In this document: piece after piece, positions 23,601-35,600 of the stretch
How positions within the stretch are numbered: position 1 is the stretch's first letter
Layout: every line of letters starts with the position of its first letter
NCBI RefSeq assembly: GCF_027172205.1
Contig: NC_070603.1
Coordinates: 38,574,501 to 38,638,500, forward strand
DNA length: 64,000 nucleotides
Direction: 5' to 3'
DNA from: Podarcis raffonei
Taxonomy: Eukaryota > Chordata > Lepidosauria > Squamata > Lacertidae
Notes under the pieces: model-generated
The model's database searches: none
The model's input: the letters and a program-made list of their open reading frames with translations, nothing else
Told to the model about the DNA's origin: nothing
Made by a program: the position numbers and the translations under genes

Positions 23601-26600
23601 CAAATAGCCAGTGCAGTAGACCCACATATTTGCACATGCGCAGCTTGCTATACCTGCTGTACAGGTACCCTGACGTGATGACCTTCAGAAAAGTGCAAGG
23701 CTCATCTTATTGAGCTGGTTTATGCTGGTACTACTTGGCTTGCATATTTTTTCGGAGCAAGACAGAAAGACTTCCTGAAGATATTTTCGGCCAGCATACC
23801 TGGTGGGAATAACAGGACCCAGCAGGAAATATGGCCAGCTTCCAAGCTGCACATGAGTTATTATATTAATACGGTTTCCATCTGTCACCAAAATGCCACT
23901 TTCCTATTTCTTAGGTCTACCAGCCAAGGAAAATGGAAGTTCATTCAGAAGGAAAGCTATTTTTACCCAAGCAAATCAGTTTTTTAAAGTCTCAGGCATT
24001 TTATTTCAATAAGTGTTGCAGCTCATTTTGAAATCTTGCTCGGTGACGACAGCTTCTGTGCGCACTGTCTATCTCTGAAAAATCAATCCAGCCATTCAGG
24101 TAGACAATAAGCCTCTTTTGCTGCTGTTCCCTTGAGCTATCATTCTGCAGACCAATCCACCGGCTGTATTGTATTGAGAACTCCTTTTTAGAATTTATCC
24201 TGCGCTCTATGCAATACTTCTCATTATATCTATAATGAAATGGCACTCCTTAATGCAAACCATTTTCATTTGATATGATGAAAATGTATTTTAATATCAA
24301 CCCATGATTCTGATGTTATGATTTTTCCAGCTACTCAAAGTATAAACCTTTTATTGCATCAGATATACTAAAATGTAGCTTCTGATAATGTAAAAAAAAA
24401 CACCAAACCATGCGCTGCAAGCAAAGGGTGGTATTCAACAACATTTCGAGTAGTCTCATTGAAATTAAGGTATCTAATAGCATTGTGTTCATTTATTTCA
24501 ATGGATCTACTCTGAATAAAACTTAGCTGAGTAACGCCCTAAATAATTACACTGAATTCATTAAAGTGGTTGGTTTTAAACCAAAAGCATCCCTCCTCCT
24601 TACTACATGAAGCAGCACAGTACTATAACCAGTCCAAGCGTTACCCACCTTGAGCATAACACAAGAGAGAAGTCAAACTATATTTCATCACCACAAGCAG
24701 CTGCTGTTTTAACAGAGTTTAAAATACACATTCACTAGTTCGGAATTCACTACTTTGCTGCCAGAAAATGCCTGGAATGCTCAGCAGTGCTGCTTCTTAA
24801 TGAGCCCTCAACAAGGTGTTATTTTTGTGAGTTTATTTTTTTAAGTCCTTCATAGCTTAACACAAGTAAGTCATGATGAAGAGTGTGTTTAGCATAAACC
24901 TTAAGGTATGCAAGACACTGGGAGAAAAGTGTTGCCATTGGGAAAAGAAGATTCAGCAGAGAAAGCCTGCAGGTTTTCTCTGGCAGACAAACATTTTCTC
25001 TGCTACAGAGTCTAGATCCAGCATAGGCAAACTCGACCCTCCAGATGTTTTGGGACTACAACTCTCATCATCCCTAGCTAACAGGACCAGTGGGTCAGGG
25101 ATGACGGGAGTTGTAGTCCCAAAACGTCTGGAGGGCTGAGTTTGCCTATGCCTGGTCTAGATTCAATAATGGTAGTTTTGCTTCTGTTAAATATCACACC
25201 ACCACCACAAAATACACAAGTCCCATGAAACACAAAGGCAGAGGTCCAAGCTGGATAACTAGAATGAGCAGAGACAGTGGCTGTCTACAGTAAGCAGGGA
25301 GGGCTGGTGAAGATAGGTTTCTGGCTTCCTGCTAACCACAGTAATTTAACTGGGAACTAGTCTAGGAAACCTCTGCTCTGTCATCCGCCCTCACACCCCT
25401 CCCCCAGAGTAAAACTGCCACTCTCCCACCTCAGTATGAAAGACCATGAATAGTGCTGACCCTCACTCCTGATTTTTTCTTCTAAATTCTTAAATCCATT
25501 GGACAAATCCACAATAAATTTAACATTGCTAGCTTTTTTTTTTTAATGGCACCCTGTAGATGTCAGAGTGGTTGAATGGTCTCGGTCTTTTGTCAATGAA
25601 CAGAGCCAATATGGTAGGGTAGAGAAGTACAGATACCGTTGTACAATGCAGAAGGCATTGCTGACATTTAGTGAGCTGACATTTAGAATAAAGCATCCTA
25701 TTTTGGTCACATATGCCTGAGAAGGATTAATTCAAGGTCATGCATGTAGAATGAAGAACTAGACTGTTGAAAGGAGTAGAACAATTTTTCTTGTGAGCAG
25801 AGCTCTTAAGAAAGTTGGAGCATTTCAACTTGTTTTAGAAGTGGTAGCACAAATGAGGGAGGCAAGATAAAGGCAGCTATGGGTAAAATATGACAATATA
25901 TTAACATGATATTGGTTAGGAAATAGAAGAAAGTGCCTAAATCTTAGAGATGTCCAATGAAACAATAGTAGGTGGTAAAGAACCTTACTAGAACCTTACT
26001 AGGCTGGTCGAACAAGTATATGAAGAATACTGTACAACTGCTTTGCTGAACACTTAATTATGGCCAAAATAGCTTTCCTCTTCTCTGCATGAAATCTTGG
26101 GTTTCCTCTTCGCCACCCCTTCCTCTAGCCTAGGGCAACCAGAGACATGATGTTAGGCAATGTGGAGATCAATCCATTAAAGTTTCCTTGTGGTAACTTG
26201 AAGAATGGGTTGTGCTCACACAAGACCTGAGTGGTTGTCACAGGGGGGGATGGGAGTTTTTAAAATATACCCCTGCCCCAAGGTTGTATGGACAGCAACT
26301 TCGGTGGTATTTTGCCTTCCTCTGCAGCTTGCTCTTTCATTCATTTGCAGCGCACCTGCTCCCTGCTTGTGGCACGGTGTGATCTGGATTGCATAGGTTA
26401 ATGGGAGCTTAACCTTTGATTTAATAAAGGCTGAGCTACCAATTTCTTTGAAATGCAGCCAATGCCATATGCCTCTTTCTCCTACACTATTGAAGGGTAT
26501 GTTTGACTGTTAAGGAGTCTTCTTAGCCATGTAACAAGCAATATATCTCATCAGCAGTTCAAGTATCATGCTGTGTTTAGACACACCTCTTCTAAGAGAC

Positions 26601-29600
26601 ACATTACAAATTGTTCTCATCCACACAACTAAAGTTGTACAGTGGTACCTCTGGTTACGAACTTAATTCATTCCGAAGGTCCGTCCTTAACCTGAAACAG
26701 TTCTTTACCTGCACTTTAGCTAATGGGGCCTTCTGCTGCTGCTGTGCTAACGGCACACAATTTCTGTTCTCATCCTGAGGTAAAGTTCTTAACCCAACGT
26801 ACTACTTCTGGGTTAGCGGAGTCTGTAACCCAAAGTGTTTGTAACCTGAGGTGTTTGTAACCCGAGGAGCCACTGTTTTTGATATCAGTTTGGAAGACAA
26901 TAAATACCCTTAATAGGGTTTTTTTTCCTTACCGATATAAATGAAAATCTTCTTCTGTAAAGGTATCATGGACTTTATCACTGAAGTATCTGTGGGGGAA
27001 GACAATTCAAAGACGGAAATAAATAATACAAAGTGCAAGTTAAATCCCTGCAGCAGCTGGTGCTTAACTTTTCTTTGCAAATTAATTTACTCAAACCAAC
27101 TTTATCCCAAGCAGTTATTAAAGATTAGTAAACAAGAAGCACTCTGATGACTTAAAGGATGCTATGGTGATAGGAAAACTATTAATTCTGCAGGAAAACT
27201 GATCACCACTTGAGGGCACAAATTATTTTGCTTTCTGCATTACATTACAAATCTAAACTGTGGTGGGAGAAACTCTTACATCCAGCATCTACTGAGACAG
27301 CAAATATTTATATCTCTCCTACAGGCCCAGCTTAACACCACTTGCTAACAACACTTAGTATCACAGCTTTTTGCAAAGGCCAGCAAACTGCGGAAGAATC
27401 CATTAATTAACCTGCAGCATCGGAGCTTTTTCTCTTCCCCCACCCAAATGTCTATTCCATCCTGAAGAACCTAAGAGCACTAAAATCACCTGTATCCAAG
27501 GCACTGAATGCCAAGGTGCAACTCTACATTACCTGTACATGTTAACAAAATGCTTCCCCAAAGAAAGAGCTCCAGAGTGCAAGTCCAGAATTGAAGCCTG
27601 GGAGGGGGGGAAATCCAAACAAGAAGAAACAAATCAGCAAAAGGAAGACTATTAAAAGGAGACTAAGTCTCTGTTCTGTGCAATCTCAGATGGTGGGTTG
27701 TATCCAACGCTCCACACAAACTGCTTGGCTGATACAACAGGACTTCTGTTTCCTCCTCCCCCCCCCCCCCGTTTACTCCCAAAATCTGCTCCAGGGGACA
27801 GGAGATACAGCACTCTTGGTGTAAAGTCGTGCTAGTTTATATATATATATGAGTCAGAAATCAAGGCACAATAGACTCATCTAGTGTTAACTTTCCCTCT
27901 TCAGCTATATCTTCCCCTAGAATTCAGTGGTGTATATTCACGTTTCAGGACCTGGCATGCAAATATTCGAATATTATCCATAACATGTTTTTCCTGCATT
28001 GATTCCTATATAGTTCTAAAGCAATTCAATTTACCACTAAGGCTGGGAGAGGAGGGAAAGATGAATCTCTTATGCTCATGCATGACCAAGAACTTATTTT
28101 CAAGGTTCTTCTTTTGACCTGCAGAAAAACTGCTGGCCTTTTTAAACCGCAGTCATTACAAAAGGCTATACACTTCACACTATCCTGTGACTTGGCCAGT
28201 CCCACATTTCCACTGTTTTAGCAGCTAAAGAAGTGACCTTTCTGCTTTCTGAAGCAGCACAGGTTTGGAGCACTGCAGGGGAAAGAAAATTATTAAGGCA
28301 ATTATACTGAAAAGGTAGTTAACGGGACTTTCAGGAGCTTGTTTTTTAAAAAAACAAACAGCAGCAAAACCACACAGACAGAAAGAAAACTCTGCAATAA
28401 TGTAGGCCTAAAGGGTAAATGCTTAAGATTTAAATGTGCTGGGAAATGAGAGATTCAACTTCAGAATAGGGGAACTAATTAAATGTCAGGTGCTGAATGG
28501 ACCACAATAACAAGAGACTGTATAGTGGTACCTCGGGTTAAAAACTTAATTTGTTGTGGAGGTCCGTTCTTAACCTGAAACTGTTCTTAACCTGAAGCAC
28601 CACTTTAGCTAATGGGGCCTCCCGCTGCACTGCAGCCACACTATTTCTGTTCTCATCCTGATGCAAAGTTCTTAACCTGAGGTACTATTTCTGGGTTAGC
28701 AGAGTCTGTAACCTGAAGCGTCTGTAATCTGAAGCGTATGCAACCCGAGGTACCACTGTATTTGCTAAATGGCTGTGCTGAAAAGAAATAAACAGCAGTT
28801 GCTTTTGCACCAAAAAATAAAAAATCTCACAGCAGATATTTTTGGGTCCATGTTCTATTCCTTGGTAATGTGGACCAAAGGATGACAAATTCACAAAAGC
28901 CTCAATTTTCGAATCAGGATTTGTGAACTGTCACAACTGCTTAGAGTTCTTGACGCTAAAGTTTTTTAATAAAAAATATGTCCAGTGAGGCTACCAGCTA
29001 CCCAAACTGGACCTTCGTAGATGGAATGAAATTCAGCATCACAAAACAGGAATGTGCATCCTTGACCCTTGTAATTGGTAGGCTCTAGATCAGGGATGGG
29101 GACCACAATACCCATAATTCCTGACAATTGGCCATGTTGGCTGGGATGGATGAGAGTTGGAATCTAGCAACAACTGGGGGTAGGGGGCATTTCTGTTTTG
29201 GATTATTCTGGTCAAACACTAGGGCATTGGTCTTCTGCTCTGCCTGGTCAAGGGAGCAGTACTTAGTACCTTCTGCTTGTTATGATTTACCCTGCAACTT
29301 CTACTTTAATGACCTCAAGTATCTTTAACTGGAGATAGCTTTAGACCTAGATTTGGGTAAAGATGCTCCCAGATGGCCTTGGCAACAGGACAGAATATTG
29401 GGCAAGCCACAGCTATTCACTTGGGAAGAAAGCCCTTGGATGGAGAGAGAGAAACCCTCCACCCCTGGATTTCATCATCACGAGATTATTATTCAGATGC
29501 AACAGTAAGCTATGGTTTAGCATTATGTGCATAGTTGAATTCCAGTTTTAGGACAAAGTATGGTTTGCAAACCAGTTTCTGAAACTGAGATGCAATGGCA

Positions 29601-32600
29601 TCGCTCTTCATTCAGAAAGGATACCTCTTGACGCCACTGTCACAAGCCCACCCAGCCCTGCACTTTAGGCAAAGGTCTGCAGGGGGAGTGATAGCATGAG
29701 AAAGTAATGCTATGACTGTGCTGTACTTTCGAGAATGAGGAGCGGGGGGAAAGTCACCCTAGACTGCTGCAGGTGAACTTTCCCCTTTCCAGCACCAACT
29801 ACCACTAACTGTCCATTGGAAGGACTCCCAAGAAAGTGGGACAGGCAGCTGAAGACATCAGGACCTGTTCCAGCCATCTATTGTGAGCTGCCCTGCAGGA
29901 AGGTTCCTGTTGACTTGCTACATGTTGATATTGCTTATTGTGTTCATATTTAAATGCACATTGAAGTTACTTGTCAGTATCAGTATCCTGAAAGGTGGGA
30001 TCTAAGCCATTGTAATAAATAAATGTTTGCCTTCTGACTTTCGAGCCTGTCGGTTACAGTTACTGTCAACTTTTTTCCTCTGAAACCTAATGGCTTAATC
30101 CTAACTTTTTTCTTTAAAGTTGAGATTGTTGAGATTATTTCCTTGGCTCTGTTCACTGCACATTACAAGCCACAAACCCTACACCTATTCTCTATAGCCC
30201 ATTGGTTTCCCAAAGGCAACACATGACTCACTACTAGGGCTTGGAAAATTGCAGCCATGACCATTTTTATCCCATTGTCTCTTGAAATCACCCCAGCAGA
30301 TTAACTGTGCGACCGCTGTTCATTTCTTTGAGGCGGAAAATCTACATAAAGAAAGATTGTGAAACTGTCTCTGAAAATCAGTTGCCTCTCTATTATGGTG
30401 GAAGGAACCTACCTGTGTTGAATGAACCCCCAAATTTAAGCCTATGATAATCTCCCATGGCGGCCCAATGTTGCAGCAAGAGGAGATTTTGAAACAGACT
30501 GAAGAATGCATAGCCTTGACAAATTGCTTGCCATCAGATTTAGTCAAGGCACATTTGCATCTGAATCAAGTGCAGAGAATCAAGGACCGTTATCTTGTTT
30601 TGACTCCTACCCTTTGCTCGCTGCAATGAAGTCCTTAGTGAATTATTCAGAATGGAGATGTACAATAACAAGAAAACAGAGAACAAAAGCCTCATTCATT
30701 TGATTTCTTGAAGTGCTATTAGGAGGAGTCGCATCCTCCATCATCATCCTGATCAAAATATACAGGTGCCATTTAGGTAGTTGTTAAGGTTAATTTTGAA
30801 AGGCACAGGCGAGACAGCCAGTTGCGAATAAACTAATTCCATTAAGGTGAAACTCTTAGACTCTGCAGAAACAAAGTACAAGTGACTCATAGCAGAGGGA
30901 ACATGAGCAGCAGGAAACAATACAAATGTCAGAAACCATATTCACTCAGTCCTTACACCTCTCATAAGTAGGATCATGCTGGATAGCATCAAGATGGAAA
31001 GAACACAATTGGAAGAGCTGGAAAAGGTAATAGAAGACAAACCCTGTATTGAATGGCTTCACATGTGTCCCAAGTTCTCAAGTCCAGGAGGTGGGAAGAC
31101 AGCCAGCTCTGGACAGGGTTGCACTCCAATGGAATGAGCAGCTCTGTAGCTTGGGGATAACCCTGCATCCAACACTGTCACTGAAGGCACAGGTGGCGAC
31201 GGTGGCTACGACTGTCTGTTTCCAGCTCTGCCAGGTTTGCCAGCTGCGGCCCCTTTTGGGTAGAGATGACTTGGCCAGAGTACTCCATGCTCTGATAACT
31301 CCCAGATTGAAGTATTACAATGCACTTTACATGGGACTGCCCTTGAAGATGACTCAGAAACTTCAAGTGGTCCAAACTATAACAGTCAGATTACTGGTTG
31401 GAGTTCCATTTTAAACCCCCATTTTAAAACAGCTTCACTGGTAGCAGGTTTGTAGCAATGCCATTCACTTTCTTCTCATGTTCCAAAAGTATACTCGCTG
31501 TTAGCAAAGTCAGTAAGATAATGTGGAAGGAGTCCAGAGAGAAAAGTTCTGATAACACTTTACTGAGGAAACTGAGCAAAACAGTGTATATTTTGAACAG
31601 AAATACGCAGAGGCTTTGTCTCTTAGTTCAGGGTTTGTACAAAGCAGGGAGACCTTCAACCAAACATGCAGAAGAACAACTCCCATAGAACTACACAGCC
31701 AATCAGAGCACATGCTACCTCAGGAAAGTTCATGCCATTCTGACTGGTTGCTAAGTAATACCACCACAAGCCCCTTGAGCCATTGACTGGCACTAATAAC
31801 ACCACCCTTAAATAGCATGCAGAACGATTTCTGCTGTTGCACTTCCAACACTCACAAGAGTCAACTGAATTGAAATAAGCTCCCCTCCGGTTAGCCCCAA
31901 TTAGAAACTCCATATCTTCCCAATTTTGGCTCTACCATCATGGAAGGGGGCACTTTAGAAAGAAACTTTTCTATGGATCCTTGGTGCGCAATTATTTTAC
32001 CAGCTGTACTTACTCAGAAGGTAAATGGAATATTAGCTCCTTATATTACAAAAAGTAAAGCAACATAAAAGGATAGAAGCTGCATTCAAAGGCTAAATGC
32101 AATTACGGGCATTTATTATTTCAAACCCGGTCTGATGCGTTTGGGGGCTAAATTTTGGAAAGTCATTTTCATTGCACCTTTGCAAACCATAAATCAAAAC
32201 TTCAGTTCTTCAACAGACTAGCATTTTAAATATACTTTTGATTTCTCTGCATCTGGCAAATGGTCCCAAGACATCAACACGATTTACGTCACGAACAGTC
32301 CATGGCCAATTGCAGAGACACCTGTCAATCGAGCTGATTGGATTGCACTCAAAGCAATTACATTCCATATTGAACAACAGAGCCGCTTCAGCTCTCAGTA
32401 GGCTACAGAATGCAATGAAATACAGGAATAGTAAAAAGAACGTCCTTCTATCGAACAGTCTTTTACTGTGAAAGACTGCTGCCTGTCTCTGTGGGCAGAA
32501 TAGAAAGGTAGCTCACTTTGTATTGGTGGGCTGCAGGAGTGCCAACTTGGCCCTGCAGCCGTGGGTGTCCGGGGCTGTGGGTGCCATGCAGCATGCATCG

Positions 32601-35600
32601 ACCTGGCACCGAATTTTGTGGGTGCCCGGCCTCTTCATGGGGAATTTTGTGGGTGCTCGGGCACCCAGGGCCCAGGGAGTTGGCACCCATGGAGGCTGCA
32701 AGAGTGTTTGAAAGAGTGTTCACTGGGACACACAGCACTGAGAGGCCCTGGGGTATTGGTTGGGTATTGTAATGGTTCTAGGGGTTGCTCGTGCGTAAAT
32801 CTATGCCACACCTGGCTAGGTTACCTGGGTGAACCCTTTCTGTCCGGACAGCCACTCACCCGTGGCTGTCTCAATCGCTGGCAGAATCCGTCAGTGGGCG
32901 TTTCTTGAACTTCTTCCAGCAAAGAAGCTCTTTGACGCCTAGTCGCCACCTACTCTCCCTGCGCGGAAGCCTTCTGCGCAGGGAGGGTGTGGGCAGCAGA
33001 GGACCCGTGCTCTCCCCGCTGGTCTCTGGTGAGGAGTCATGGAGCCACCTCACCGATTCCCCCATCTGCCCCTTTCTCCACTGGTGCTATGCTGAATTCC
33101 TTCCCCAGAAGATGGGCTGCTTCTCTCCCTCCCGGGACGTTCTCCGGAACCCCTCTGGAGCCCTCCCTCTCCCTCGGGCTCCGATGGCAGTTCCCTGACA
33201 GGTATGCTGCAGCTGAAGAAACACTGAAGCTGGAGCATTTACCTTTAAGGTTATTGAGACCTTGGTCTCAAACCCTTTTACTTGAAAGTGCCATAGAAAG
33301 CAAGGGTGCTTTCTCCCAAGCAAATGTATTTAGGATTAAGGGATGACACAACTGAGATGGCATATAGTCTGTAACACAACTTTTAAAAGCTTAGATACAA
33401 AAATATTCTCTTTTTTTGAAGTATACCACCTTCACTTATTTGACAATTAACTATGCAAAGTCTGGTGATGCTTCACATTCTACTGAAGGATGGTCACATT
33501 GATCTTCCATCCCATACTCCTTCTACATTAGGCATCTTTCCTCAAACTCTTTTTTTTTTCCTCTGGAGGATGCAGATTTTTCCTCTGATTGCTCAGGCAT
33601 CTTCCACCATCCCTCTCCAAAAGGTCAAGAGAGATAGATTAGACTGAGTGGCAGTGTCTTGCCAATGACCACCAGTTGATGGTTATGGCCAAGCTGGGAT
33701 TCAGGCCCATGGGAGAAATTCACCATTGTTCTAAGGCGAATGTTCCACCAGCACAAGATTTTCAGCTTGTCAGATGGAACAATCCCTCCTCTCCTACCTG
33801 TGCTCCACAGCACTGTTTTGGGGGTTCGTCCTCCCCCTTCCAGGCAATTTCAGGGGGGCATGAGGGGGGAACCACTTTGCGCAAGTGGAAGTCCATGTGC
33901 AGGTTTCTGTGTATGGGATTAGGTGAATCCCTCCCCATGTTTCCCTAGAAGTCCAACATCCAATCCCATTTGGAAGCACAAAATGGGAGGCCTCGTTGGC
34001 ATAAAGGGGGGGGGGATAAGGAAAACACAGGATCAGAAACTACATGAGGATACTTTCTCTTGTGAACAAGTGGGAAATGTTCTTTTTTGCTCTGTGTGCT
34101 TCCTTTTCCCTGACCCAAGCTGCTGCCCAACTCATTCACCACACACCATGGTACAAATGCCTGCCCCTCACTCTCAAAGCACCATGTATTAGTTCCTCCT
34201 CTTCAAGCTCAGCCTTGCCAAAAACAATCTTAATTTGCTGTTAGGAGCAATCAGCATTGGAGCACTTGAAGGGAAGTCTAGAATAACTATAGACAAGCAA
34301 AATATATATTTTGCCACACGAGGATGAGGGCAGAGTCCTACATTTCTTCCCCATTCCTGACACTCCTCCCCAAAACCCATTTTAAAAAAAAAATCTAAAG
34401 AATCTTGCCTGGATACCAGAAGAATGTAAAAGGTAACAGGACACTGCTCACCCCTCCGTCTGATCCTCCAAGGGAGAGTCCCTTCTCTGCTATTCTGTGG
34501 ACGACACAACAATTTCAAATCAGAACTGCAGCACAGCCTTTTACCGTTTAATGCAACTTGTCAAACCAGACCTGTCACAGTTGACACAGGAGGAACAGAA
34601 AGGTCAACTTACACTGGCATAACAGTGGGCAAATCAAAATTCTTCACACATAGAACCCAGCTAGGGGGGAAAAAACAGAGGCAGAGCATTTCCTAGCAGA
34701 AAAAGTAGTCATATTGCAAAGCAGAGGTGGCTGACCTGTAGTCAGTGAGCTAAATCTGGTTCCCTCAGATCTGTAATTTTTAAAAATGCTACATCCACTT
34801 TGACACTTTCTGGTGGGTTGACCATTCCTCAGTGCAGCCCTGTGCCCTTAAAAGGTTAGCTGCCTCAGTGCCAAGGCATCCCCAGACAATACAAAGCCCA
34901 GATTTATCCCAATCATTTCCAGGCAATGGGAAGAAGCGAAAGCAAATGCTATTTTTCTTAGTCCAGAAGTCTGGGAATTTTTGCTAATGACAAATGACCA
35001 AAGTTAAGACCATTTACTCCAGTTGCAATGAAATACTGCTCTGTCAGGATGCAAAACCCTGCATGCAGAATGAAAGAGTTTAATGACTCAGTTGAGGTGA
35101 AAGAAGATTCCCCACCTTACTGCAAAAACTGCTGCAAAGTGGGAACACAGTGAATTAAAGTAACCCCACTTCTTCCTATTGCTAACTGCAGAATATTTAC
35201 ACAATGCCCTGGTTCAGATGCACATTTCCCAGCTTTCTGAACCATAGTTGGGCAGCCAGGAACAAGCACTTTTACAGTCCGTTCCCCCCACCCCACCCGC
35301 CTCCACAGGATGCCAGTCCCAGTTAGCTTAAACTTCTGGTCCCCACTGTGTTTAAAATTAGGCGCTGTGATTTAATGTCAGTTTACTAACCAGAATCTTA
35401 AAATTGCAGTTTACACATAGCTTAACATCCTGGTAAGTAAACTAACACTTAAGGAATTTCAGGAATAGCAGGTAACAATAGCTTTAGCTAATCAAATCAC
35501 TATGTCAAGGTTGGATGTGAGCAGAAGGGGTGAGAGAACATACTAAACGGCTATTCTTGGCCATGGCAAATACTTGGCCTAGAGTGAAGGCAAGCACAAC

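Larger units (their letters stand above)
22469..26932 (-). other. OGFOD3 intron 6
   Basis: Holds a minus-strand CR1-like LINE end (22.84-23.03 kb), a hAT-type element (25.02-25.15 kb) and a pogo-like element (26.64-26.88 kb). A short stretch near 24.43-24.54 kb resembles a dispersed old repeat. Nothing else is recognised. Confidence 0.7.
27598..34451 (-). other. OGFOD3 intron 4
   Basis: Contains a pogo-like element (28.52 kb), a hAT-like relic (29.09 kb), an L2-like reverse transcriptase fragment (31.08-31.41 kb), a solo LTR (31.50-31.85 kb), a short inverted-repeat element (32.53-32.69 kb) and a GC-rich solo LTR (32.77-33.20 kb). About 29.2-31.0 and 33.2-34.4 kb are unassigned. Confidence 0.75.

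Noticed and set aside
32513-33350. Overlapping open frames in a GC-rich intronic block
   Set aside because: Explained by a short inverted-repeat element and a GC-rich solo LTR with a perfect 5 bp duplication. They are not host coding sequence.
34590-34680. Possible extra OGFOD3 exon
   Set aside because: No frame encodes any part of the protein, and exons 3 and 4 already join in phase without it.
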